Source: Opitutaceae bacterium (GTDB lineage: Bacteria; Verrucomicrobiota; Verrucomicrobiia; Opitutales; Opitutaceae). From it: a stretch of DNA of 64,000 nucleotides. A program made the position numbers and the translations under genes. Of the stretch, positions 53,413-61,036 are shown in pieces (the first letter of the stretch is position 1; each line of letters opens with the position of its first letter). The notes below the pieces were generated by a model that saw only the letters and a list, made by a program, of their open reading frames with translations, had not been told where the DNA came from and did not search any database. The DNA lies in the NCBI GenBank assembly GCA_016794625.1, contig JAEUGY010000118.1:1-64000 (forward strand), read 5' to 3'.

Positions 53413-53939
53413 TCCTTGAGTTTCGCCACCGGGAAGTGCCGCTTGCCGGTGATCTTTTCTTCCAGCTTCAGGATGCCCTCGATCAACGCCTCGGGGCGCG
53501 GCGGGCAGCCGGGCACGTAGACATCAACGGGGAACAGTTTGTCCACTCCTTCCACCACCGCGTACTGGCCCGGGTAGTTGAACGGGCCGCCGGAAAGGGC
53601 GCAGTTGCCCATCGCGATGACCCACTTCGGCTCCAGCATCTGGTCGTAGAGCAGCTTCACCGCCGGAGCCATCTTCTTGTTCACGGTGCCGGCCACGATC
53701 ATGACATCGGCCTGGCGCGGCGACGGACGGAAGACCTCGGCTCCGAAGCGGGAAAGATCAAACCGCGCCATGCCGGCCGCCATCATCTCAATGGCGCAGC
53801 AGGCGAGGCCAAAGGTCAGCGGCCAGAGCGAGTTGGCTCGGCCCAGGGCGAGCAGTTCGTCGAGTTTGGCGAATTTGACGATTTGCGAACACTCCACCGG
53901 TACTTCCGGCTGTGGGGGGACGGTCAGTGGCGTTTCCAT
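53409..53939 (-). CDS. nuoB: NADH-quinone oxidoreductase subunit B
   Basis: The start is ATG 53939 (METPLTVPPQPEV); the frame is open to 54161, but that part overlaps nuoA in another frame. The 176-residue protein has the N2 cluster ligands: the adjacent Cys pair in FGLACCAIEMM, the third in MGNCALSGGPF and the fourth in VPGCPPRPEALI. N2 gives electrons to quinone. The start lies 16 bases inside nuoA. Confidence 0.96.
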   Translation of the reverse strand: METPLTVPPQPEVPVECSQIVKFAKLDELLALGRANSLWPLTFGLACCAIEMMAAGMARFDLSRFGAEVFRPSPRQADVMIVAGTVNKKMAPAVKLLYDQMLEPKWVIAMGNCALSGGPFNYPGQYAVVEGVDKLFPVDVYVPGCPPRPEALIEGILKLEEKITGKRHFPVAKLKE

Positions 53940-54310
53940 TCGAAGACTCCTTTTTTCCAGGCGTAGACAATGACGAGGGAGAGAATGCCGACAAAGATCA
54001 CCAGCTCGACGAAGTCGCGGACGACAAAGTGCCGGCCGTACACCAGCGCGACCGGGATGAGAAAGAGGACGTCGACCGCAAAGGCCACGAACACCAGGGC
54101 GTAGAGGTAGTAGACGACGCTGTACCGGATCCACGCATCGCCGATCGGCTCCATGCCGCACTCAATCGCCTGTCCGGTCTTGTTGAGGGTGTTCCGCGTC
54201 CAGCGGGGAGCGAGAAAGTAGACGATCACAAACGGCCCGAGGGCAAAGGCGAAGCCACCCAGGCAAAACGCGAAGATGTAGATAAGGTCGCCTTTAAGGA
54301 CTTCATTCAT
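53924..54310 (-). CDS. nuoA: NADH-quinone oxidoreductase subunit A
   Basis: A 128-residue membrane protein with three helices and the NuoA signature loop YECG-like IECGMEPIGDAWIRYSVVYYLYALVFVAFAVDVLFLIP. It is the first gene of the second complex I operon. The gene order from here is A-B-C-D-H-I-J-K followed by the pump genes; E, F and G are absent and no gap exists for them, because nuoD and nuoH are only 11 bases apart. Confidence 0.95.
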   Translation of the reverse strand: MNEVLKGDLIYIFAFCLGGFAFALGPFVIVYFLAPRWTRNTLNKTGQAIECGMEPIGDAWIRYSVVYYLYALVFVAFAVDVLFLIPVALVYGRHFVVRDFVELVIFVGILSLVIVYAWKKGVFEWKRH

Positions 54311-54516
54311 GGTGCGTTGAGTTCGTGCGCATCAATCCAGTCGTGGGGGAGTGGACACATCATGTCAGGTACGTCGCCCTTCTGCGTCGCAACGATTGCC
54401 CATCGCTCCGCATTTATTGCGCGGGAGGTCGGCGCGAAGCCTGACAGTGGCGACTCTACTATCACATAACTGATTGCAATAAATGGAGCTACGTTGAATT
54501 TAATCCATCCGCCCAC
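54307..54516 (-). CDS. Doubtful 69-residue ORF overlapping the nuoA start
   Basis: A 69-codon frame whose TGA overlaps the nuoA ATG (ATGA), the same kind of junction as between other nuo genes. Its product ends VPDMMCPLPHDWIDAHELNAP and has one weak hydrophobic stretch. I recognise no family, and the region is also AT-rich as expected for the nuoA promoter. It may be a small leader peptide or non-coding. Confidence 0.25.
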   Translation of the reverse strand: MGGWIKFNVAPFIAISYVIVESPLSGFAPTSRAINAERWAIVATQKGDVPDMMCPLPHDWIDAHELNAP

Positions 54517-54589
54517 GCACCGATTCCCCTCGTTTCGTCCCCCATCCTCCGCCGGAAAATCACCCTCCGCCAGCGACGCCCCCGCATTT

Positions 54590-54903
54590 GTAGGCGGCCT
54601 CGCCGAGGCCGCTCCCGCGCGCCGCCCCCACGAAAACGATCAAGCGCGGTGATTCGTGAACCGTCCCCGCGGCGTCGACGGAGCGACGCCCTCCACCCGA
54701 GCCTCATTCCATTCAGAATGGGGACCCTTGTTGCCCCAAAAATCCCGCGGCCTCAGCGAGGCCGCCTACAACCGGCTACCCGCAGGGTTCACTCCTGGAG
54801 GGCGCCGCTCCGTCGGCGCCGGTTGCGCGTCGCGCCCTCGAAAACGATCAAGCGCATTGATTCGTGGACCGTCCCCGCGGCGTCGACGGAGCGACGCCCT
54901 CCA
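54590..54903. repeat. Palindromic repeat mosaic with a 208-base-offset duplication
   Basis: Part of a 670-base gap between korB and nuoA. It contains stem GGCCTC-GCC-GAGGCC (54590-54612), the inverted GGCGTCG/CGACGCC element (54671-54695), stem GGCCTC-AGC-GAGGCC (54746-54772), the ACCC..GGGT linker, the forward GGCGCCG/CGGCGCC element (54795-54820) and a second inverted GGCGTCG element (54879-54903). About 65 bases at 54631-54695 recur at 54839-54903. The block separates the Kor genes from the second nuo operon, so the two are probably separate transcripts. Confidence 0.85.
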
Positions 54904-54980
54904 CCCAATCGTCAAGGTCCATCTGCGACCTTTCACTCCTCGCCCTTCGCCCTTCGCACGTCCAGCCCCCAGGGCTGGCT

Positions 54981-55853
54981 TCACTCCTCCGCGGCGGTCG
55001 GCTGCAATTCCGCCTGGCGGTCGCGGATGTGCTGGTCGTAGGTGATCGGCGGGTTCGGGTTGCGATAGAACACGCCGGTGTAGAGTTCGGTGCCGTAAGC
55101 CTGCGCCAGCTCCATCGCCCGGAGGCGGTTCGAGGGATCATGTCCCTCCGCCGCCAGTTTGCGCATCCGTGTTTTCTGGGCTTTCAATTGGTCATCCGGT
55201 TCGCCGAAGGTGATGCAGGGCGACTGGATGTTCACGAAGGCAAATCCCGGATACCGGATGGCCTCTTCGATCAGGTTGGCCAAACCCTCCATGTCGGCGG
55301 GCACACCCTGGGCGACGAAACCGGCTCCGTACGCGAGCACGTACAACAGGGGATTCACCGGCTCCTCAATGCTGCCGTAGGAACTGGTGGGGGTCTTGGA
55401 TCCGCGGGGAGTCGTGGGGGACAGCTGCCCCTTGGTCAGGCCATAAATGTGATTGTCCATCACAATGTAGGTGAGATCCAGATTCCGTCGGATCGCATGC
55501 GGCACGTGGCCGCCTCCGATCGAAAAGCCGTCGCCATCGCCTCCGGCGACCAGCACCGTCAGATCCGGATTTGCCATCTTGATGCCCTGCGCAATCGGCA
55601 GGGCCCGTCCGTGCACGGTGTTGAAACCATAGGCCGTCGTGTATCCCGGGATACGACTGGAACAGCCAATGCCGGAAATGAAGGCGATCTCGTGGGGCGG
55701 GCGGCCGATGTTGACCAAGGCGCGGTAGAGCGCCGTGACCACGCCGTAGTCTCCGCAGCCGGGACACCAGATGGGTTTCAGGTTGCTGCGGAAGTCCTTG
55801 ACCGTGTACGTGGCGGGGGTGGGCTGGCAGCCGCAGTCAGTCGTGGTGGACAT
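54981..55853 (-). CDS. korB: 2-oxoacid:ferredoxin oxidoreductase subunit beta
   Basis: A 290-residue protein with the OGOR beta signatures: KPIWCPGCGDYGV near residue 27, FISGIGCSSRIPGY, HGRALPIAQGIKMANPDL and the thiamine-diphosphate motif GGDGDGFSIGGGH...LTYIVMDN. With the alpha subunit it decarboxylates a 2-oxoacid, most likely 2-oxoglutarate, to the acyl-CoA and reduces ferredoxin. It carries no ferredoxin-like extension, so it needs a separate ferredoxin, and one is encoded just upstream. Its ATG is three bases after the korA stop. Confidence 0.93.
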   Translation of the reverse strand: MSTTTDCGCQPTPATYTVKDFRSNLKPIWCPGCGDYGVVTALYRALVNIGRPPHEIAFISGIGCSSRIPGYTTAYGFNTVHGRALPIAQGIKMANPDLTVLVAGGDGDGFSIGGGHVPHAIRRNLDLTYIVMDNHIYGLTKGQLSPTTPRGSKTPTSSYGSIEEPVNPLLYVLAYGAGFVAQGVPADMEGLANLIEEAIRYPGFAFVNIQSPCITFGEPDDQLKAQKTRMRKLAAEGHDPSNRLRAMELAQAYGTELYTGVFYRNPNPPITYDQHIRDRQAELQPTAAEE

Positions 55854-55856
55854 GGC

Positions 55857-57641
55857 TTAGTGGGTGGGGTTGAGAGCAGGTGCGGGGGCGGACGCGGAAC
55901 CGGACGAAAGGTGAACGATCCGCTGGAGAACATCGCCCGGGGTGATGGGATTGGCGCCGCTCTTGGCCATCGAGGTGAAGGACTTCGGCACATCCGTCCA
56001 CATGCGAATGATGCGGTGCAACTGACCCTGGTGGGACTGCTCAACCACGAGCCCGTGGCGGAGCGAGCGGAAGAAGTCCTGGTAAATGCCCTCGGCAATG
56101 GGATAAATCAATTTCGGGATCAGGAGTTTCACGTCGATCCCTTGCGCCCGCGCGGTGCGGACGGCCTCCAACACGACGCCGGCAATGCTGCCCCACCCGA
56201 TCACGCCGATGGCCGCGTCGGGATTGCCCTCGACGACGAAAAGATCGCGACGCTGCAGCAGCGGACTCAATTTGCGCAGCCGTTTGTCGTTCATCTTCGC
56301 ATGCATTTCACCGCTGCTGGAGGGAGCACCGGCTTCGTTGTGCTCGATGCCCGCGGCGAGGTAGCTGCCCCCCTTCATGCCCGGGTGACTGATGGGACTG
56401 ATGCCCGAATCGGTGAGACGAAACCGCGTGTAGTTCTGCAGCTCCTGCGCATTCGGTTGCAGGCGCTCCACGAGCTTAAACCGCGAGGTGTCCACCGCGT
56501 CGACAATGTCCTTGCGCTGGGCGATTTCCTGGTCCGACAGCACTATCACCGGGGTCTGATACTCCTCGGCGACGTTGAAGGCCTCGACTGTGATGCCGAA
56601 CATGTCCTCGACGCTGATCGGCGCCAGGATCGGTCGGACCGTGTCCCCGTGAGAGGAAAATGCGGCCGCAAAAAGGTCAGCCTGTTCGGGTTTCGTTGGC
56701 AGTCCGGTGGAGGGCCCTCCGCGCTGGACATTGACGCAGACGAGCGGGAGCTCCGCGAGGCTGGCGAGTCCGAGCACCTCGGTCTTGAGCGAGAGCCCTG
56801 GACCGGAGGTGGCCGTCATGGCCTTGCGTCCCGCATACGAGGCTCCGACCGCCGAGGCGATGCCCGCGATCTCATCCTCGGCCTGGAGAAGCGATCCTCC
56901 GTGCTTCCAGATGTCCTTCTGGAGATGCTGCATGACCTCGGTCGCCGGCGTGATGGGATAACCACCGAAAAACTTGCAGCCGGCAAACAAGGCCGCCGCC
57001 GCACACTGTTCATTGCCATCGGTCACCTGTCGCTTCACCCCCACCGCCACCGGCGGGGCCATGCGGTAGTCGGCACCGAGCGGATGTTGCTCGGAGTATT
57101 CAAACCCCGCCGCAAAGGCCTGTTCGTTGGCCTGCAACACCTCGGGCCCTTTCTTGCCAAATTTGCGTCGGATGCCCTCGAGGATGGCCTGGCGTCCGAG
57201 ACCAAACCAGCCGGCCAGGAGGCCGAGCACGACATTGTTCTTCGCCTGCAGGGCATGCGCCGCCTTCATCGCGATCTCCGCCATGGGGACCGCCATGACC
57301 ACCGCAGGACGGACGCGCAGCGGCACCTCGGACGGTTCCACGCCGGTCTTCTTTTCGTAGATCACCACGGTGTCCGGCCCGACCGGCAGTTCACCACCGA
57401 AGCGCATGAAATCCTCCCAGTTGAGCACAATCGCCACCGAGAGCGTGCCACCCGGATTGAGCACGGGGGTCGTCGCCACCCGCAGGCGGCACGACGACTC
57501 ACCGCCGCGAATCTGCGAACCAAAACTCTTGGTCAGGATGCCGTAGTAGCCTTCACGCGACAACGCGCTGATGAGGGACTCGCCGGCGGAGACAATGCCG
57601 TCGCCTCCCGAGCCGGCCATGCCGATGATCAGGTCATTCAT
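55857..57641 (-). CDS. korA: 2-oxoacid:ferredoxin oxidoreductase subunit alpha (fused gamma-alpha)
   Basis: A 594-residue protein with an N-terminal gamma domain (about 1-190, IGMAGSGGDGIVSAGE and GSQIRGGESSCRLRV) fused to the alpha pyrimidine-binding domain (about 205-590, FFGGYPITPATEVM, TATSGPGLSLKTE, YQTPVIVLSDQEIAQR). This fused form is typical of bacterial 2-oxoglutarate:ferredoxin oxidoreductases (KorA). The YPITP motif supports 2-oxoglutarate-type enzymes, but the exact substrate is inferred. It lies between the ferredoxin and korB genes on the same strand. Confidence 0.93.
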   Translation of the reverse strand: MNDLIIGMAGSGGDGIVSAGESLISALSREGYYGILTKSFGSQIRGGESSCRLRVATTPVLNPGGTLSVAIVLNWEDFMRFGGELPVGPDTVVIYEKKTGVEPSEVPLRVRPAVVMAVPMAEIAMKAAHALQAKNNVVLGLLAGWFGLGRQAILEGIRRKFGKKGPEVLQANEQAFAAGFEYSEQHPLGADYRMAPPVAVGVKRQVTDGNEQCAAAALFAGCKFFGGYPITPATEVMQHLQKDIWKHGGSLLQAEDEIAGIASAVGASYAGRKAMTATSGPGLSLKTEVLGLASLAELPLVCVNVQRGGPSTGLPTKPEQADLFAAAFSSHGDTVRPILAPISVEDMFGITVEAFNVAEEYQTPVIVLSDQEIAQRKDIVDAVDTSRFKLVERLQPNAQELQNYTRFRLTDSGISPISHPGMKGGSYLAAGIEHNEAGAPSSSGEMHAKMNDKRLRKLSPLLQRRDLFVVEGNPDAAIGVIGWGSIAGVVLEAVRTARAQGIDVKLLIPKLIYPIAEGIYQDFFRSLRHGLVVEQSHQGQLHRIIRMWTDVPKSFTSMAKSGANPITPGDVLQRIVHLSSGSASAPAPALNPTH

Positions 57642-57662
57642 GGTGGGGTGGGTGGTTCTGGT

Positions 57663-57896
57663 TCAGGCCCCGTCGTTGCCAATAGACGTCGTGGCACAGG
57701 CCTCGAGCGCCTCCTCGGCCATCAGGATCTCGTCTTCGTTCTGCGGTTGTCGCCGCACATAGGACAGACCCGTGTCTTCATTGCGGGCGAACAAATCGGG
57801 AGCCATCACGCGGCATTGCTGGCAATCGATGCAGGTGGTATCGATGTAGTAGCGGCCGGGGACATTGTCTGGGGTACGGTCGGAGAAAGTTGCCAT
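57663..57896 (-). CDS. Single-cluster [4Fe-4S] ferredoxin
   Basis: The start is ATG 57896 (a TTG two codons upstream is unlikely). The 77-residue protein has Cys22, Cys25 and Cys28 (TCIDCQQC) and Cys67 (EACATTSIG), the four ligands of a single [4Fe-4S] cluster in the Fer4_13-type ferredoxins. The usual CP after the last ligand is CA here. It lies 21 bases before korA on the same strand, so it is the natural electron acceptor of KorAB and could carry electrons to the NuoEFG-less complex I. No clear ribosome binding site is visible. Confidence 0.9.
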   Translation of the reverse strand: MATFSDRTPDNVPGRYYIDTTCIDCQQCRVMAPDLFARNEDTGLSYVRRQPQNEDEILMAEEALEACATTSIGNDGA

Positions 57897-58052
57897 ACCC
57901 AAAATCTAACCCGCCCGGGCGTCCCCCGCCGCTCGCGCGCTGGTTTTTACTGTGCAGATTTTGTCCTCTCGACCGAAATTCGATCCTTCCTGAGGTCCCG
58001 GTCAGCCCCGCGCCCCGGGGGTGAGGAGCCGCTGGAAAGGGCTCCGCGCCCG

Positions 58053-59522
58053 TCAAAAGAGCCCGAGGAGGATCGAAGGGAAGACCCCCAGGACCACCAG
58101 TCCGGCCGCCGCCGCGACCAAGGCCAGGGAAGCCACAAGGGGCACAGCCATCCGGCGGGGCGGGGTCGGCGGCACCACCAACCACGCCTGCTTCAGCACG
58201 ATCAAGTAGTAGTAGAGCGAGACCATGCTCATGACAATGGCCAGCAAGGCCACCCAACCGGCCGGGTGGCCGAGGCCATCGATGCGCAGGGCCGCCGCAA
58301 ACACCACAAATTTGCCAAAAAAGCCCGCCAGCGGCGGAATGCCGGCGAGCGACAGGACAAACACCGCGAGGCAAGCGGCCACCAGCGGCGAGCGACGCCA
58401 CAGTCCTGCCAGGTCCTCCAAGGTAGCACAGGACGTCTCGCGCTCCGTCAGGGCGATGCAGCCGAAGATACCCACCGTGGCCAGCCCATAGGTGGCCGCG
58501 TAGTAGAACAGCGGGCCTGGGCCCACCTCTCCCGCCGCGAGCAACCCCAGCGCAAGTCCACCCGCATGGCCGATCGCCGAATACGCAAGCAGGCGGCGGA
58601 GGTTGCGCTGCGCCAGCGCCACGAGGTTGCCGAGCAGGAGCGACGCCGCCGCCATGACCGCCACCACCAGCACCCAGCCTCCCGGGCCGGAAGAGGACAG
58701 ATTCACGCCACCGGACGTCGGACCCAGGCCCGACCAGAGCAAGCGCCAGAACAGCGCCACGCCGGCCAGTTTCGACGCCGAGGCGATCAGCGCGGCCGAC
58801 GAGGTCGGCGCGCCTTGATAAACATCGGGCGCCCAGAGGTGAAACGGCGCGACCGCCACCTTGTACCCGAAGGCGACCAGCACCATGCCGACCGCCACCG
58901 CGCCTAGCGCCCCCGGGGGATTCGATACGAGGACGAGGGAAATCTCCCGGAAGCCGATCGAGCCGGTCAGTCCATACAACAGGCTGAATCCGAACAGCAG
59001 CACCGCCGCCGACACCCCGCCCTGCAGGTAATACTTCAACGCGGCCTCGGCCGACTCCGGCCGGGTTCGATCGTAACCGGCCAGCACATACAGGGACAGG
59101 CTGGCCAGCTCGAGTCCGAGAAACGCGAGCAGCAGCGTCTGCGCCGCCGCCATTTGCAAGAATCCAACGGTCGCAAACAGGAGCAGCGCCACGTACTCGG
59201 CCGGCTGCGAGCGGGTGTTCCCGCCCACCAGCGTCAACAGGCTGAATCCCGACAGCACCACCACTCCGACCCGCACCGCGACCGCGAGGAAATCGAGGTT
59301 GAGGGCGCCGGAACCGACTTCACCCAGCACGCCTTCCTGCCAGAGAATCACGCACGCCGCCACCAGGCCCAGCAGGCCGAGCAGGACCGAGGCCTGCACG
59401 CGGGACTCGCGCCCACGCCCTCGCCCCCACACGAGGTCGCACAGGATGACCACGAGGGCCGTCGCCACCAGCACGCCCTCCGGAAGCAAGGCCCGTCCCA
59501 GGGCTCCGTAGTCGCCGGTCAT
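58053..59522 (-). CDS. nuoN: NADH-quinone oxidoreductase subunit N (first complex I operon)
   Basis: The start is ATG 59522, overlapping the nuoM stop (ATGA); the frame is open to 59828 but that part overlaps nuoM. The 489-residue subunit has TM5 Glu in LLLAFLGLELASLSLYVLAGYD and TM7 Lys in LIASASKLAGVALFWRLL, with the NuoN-typical SAEAALKYYLQGGVSAAVLLFG. It is a different gene from nuoN at 42675. It is the last gene of the first complex I operon. Confidence 0.94.
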   Translation of the reverse strand: MTGDYGALGRALLPEGVLVATALVVILCDLVWGRGRGRESRVQASVLLGLLGLVAACVILWQEGVLGEVGSGALNLDFLAVAVRVGVVVLSGFSLLTLVGGNTRSQPAEYVALLLFATVGFLQMAAAQTLLLAFLGLELASLSLYVLAGYDRTRPESAEAALKYYLQGGVSAAVLLFGFSLLYGLTGSIGFREISLVLVSNPPGALGAVAVGMVLVAFGYKVAVAPFHLWAPDVYQGAPTSSAALIASASKLAGVALFWRLLWSGLGPTSGGVNLSSSGPGGWVLVVAVMAAASLLLGNLVALAQRNLRRLLAYSAIGHAGGLALGLLAAGEVGPGPLFYYAATYGLATVGIFGCIALTERETSCATLEDLAGLWRRSPLVAACLAVFVLSLAGIPPLAGFFGKFVVFAAALRIDGLGHPAGWVALLAIVMSMVSLYYYLIVLKQAWLVVPPTPPRRMAVPLVASLALVAAAAGLVVLGVFPSILLGLF

Positions 59523-61036
59523 GGGTGTCCTTTCGTCAGGGTCAGCGCAAAGGCCGGCGATTGCAGCGCCGGCATGATCCAGTCGAGCAAGAGATCCGGC
59601 TTCAGCCCCACAATCACGGTCGCCGCAATCAGGAGGGCCGCCCCGGCCTTCTCCGGCAGGGTGAGCGGCTCCATCGGCGCGTGCTCCGCGGCGTGTTCCT
59701 TCTGCGTCGATTCCGCCGGGCCCCGGAGTTGCCCAAAAAATGCGCGCTGCATGACCTTGATCGTAAAGGCCCCGGCCACAAGCACCCCCAACCCGGCCAC
59801 CAGCGCCCAGGGTATGTGGTGACGCCACGCTCCCACGAGGATGGTCAGCTCGGAGGGAAATCCACTGAAGCCGGGCAGGCCCATCGAAGCCAGACCGGCC
59901 ACCACAAAGATCGCAGCCGCTCCGGGAATCAACCGGTGCAGGGGCAGCGCCTGCAGCTCGGCCAGATCGCGGGTATGCGTGCGTTCATACACCATCCGGC
60001 CGACCACGGCGAAGAGCAGCCCGGCGATCACTCCGTGCGAAAACATCTGCAGCACGGCCCCGCCGAGCGCCTCGAGCTCACCGGTCGCCAGTCCCAGCAT
60101 GACAAAGCCCATGTGGCTGACGCTGGAATAGCCAATGACGAACTTGAAGTCGTCCTGCACGAGCGCCACGAGTCCCGCATAGACAATGCCGGCCACCGCC
60201 AGCCAGCCCAGCGTCGTCTGCCAGGCGGCGAAGGCGTCCGGAAAGAGCGGCAGCGCGACCCGGAGGCATCCGTAGGCGCCCAGCTTCATCACCACACCGG
60301 CCAGGAGCATCGAGACGCCGGTCGGCGCCGCCACGTGGCCGGTCGGGGCCCAGGTGTGCAGGGGGAAGAGACCGGCCAGGGTCGCAAATCCGAAAAACAC
60401 GAGAGCGAACACCACGCCGCCTTCGACGGGCGACAACCGCGCCGCCGCTGCCGTCAACGCGCCCAGGGAAAATCCCTCCGCCGCACCCGAGCCATAGGTC
60501 CAGAGCACGCCCGCGAGCACGAGCCCGCTGCCCGCAAAGGAATAGAGGACAAGCTTCATCGCCCCGTACTCGCGCCGGGTCGAACCCCACAGGGCGATGA
60601 GGAAATACTTCGGCACGATCGCGATCTCGTAGAATACGAAGAACAGGAACACATCCGCGCTGAGAAACACGCCATAGACCCCGCCGATCAATCCGAGAAA
60701 GAGGGCGAAGAACTCACCGACGCGCTCCGACACGGTCCAGGAGAAGAGCACGGCCGCCGTGGTCGCCACCCCGGTCAGCACAATCAGGGTCAGGCTGATG
60801 CCGTCGACGGCCAGGTGATACCGGATGCCGAGCTCCGGGATCCACGCCCGGTTGACCAGGGTCTGCAGTTCGCGTCCGGGCACAAACGCGGCGGCCGCCG
60901 TCAGCGCCAGTCCGAGCCCCGTCAACGCCGTGAGCAGCGCCACCACCCGGCCGGCCCGGGCCGAGCGCGAACCCGCGACGTAGGCGAGCAGCGCCCCGGC
61001 GAACGTCACATAGGGAATCCAGGGGAGAAGGCTCAT
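59519..61036 (-). CDS. nuoM: NADH-quinone oxidoreductase subunit M, second copy in operon
   Basis: The start is ATG 61036, overlapping the stop of the preceding nuoM (ATGA). The 505-residue subunit has IRYHLAVDGISLTLIVLTGV, TM5 Glu in LFFVFYEIAIVPKYFLIALWG and TM7 Lys in LAGVVMKLGAYGCLRVALP. It is clearly NuoM-like but only distantly similar to the NuoM gene before it, so they are not a recent duplication. It makes this cluster nuoL-nuoM-nuoM-nuoN. Confidence 0.93.
   Translation of the reverse strand: MSLLPWIPYVTFAGALLAYVAGSRSARAGRVVALLTALTGLGLALTAAAAFVPGRELQTLVNRAWIPELGIRYHLAVDGISLTLIVLTGVATTAAVLFSWTVSERVGEFFALFLGLIGGVYGVFLSADVFLFFVFYEIAIVPKYFLIALWGSTRREYGAMKLVLYSFAGSGLVLAGVLWTYGSGAAEGFSLGALTAAAARLSPVEGGVVFALVFFGFATLAGLFPLHTWAPTGHVAAPTGVSMLLAGVVMKLGAYGCLRVALPLFPDAFAAWQTTLGWLAVAGIVYAGLVALVQDDFKFVIGYSSVSHMGFVMLGLATGELEALGGAVLQMFSHGVIAGLLFAVVGRMVYERTHTRDLAELQALPLHRLIPGAAAIFVVAGLASMGLPGFSGFPSELTILVGAWRHHIPWALVAGLGVLVAGAFTIKVMQRAFFGQLRGPAESTQKEHAAEHAPMEPLTLPEKAGAALLIAATVIVGLKPDLLLDWIMPALQSPAFALTLTKGHP

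Noticed and set aside
54864..58907. 1347-codon plus-strand frame
   Set aside because: Covers korB, korA, ferredoxin and part of nuoN in antisense; all four have intact catalytic or metal-binding motifs.
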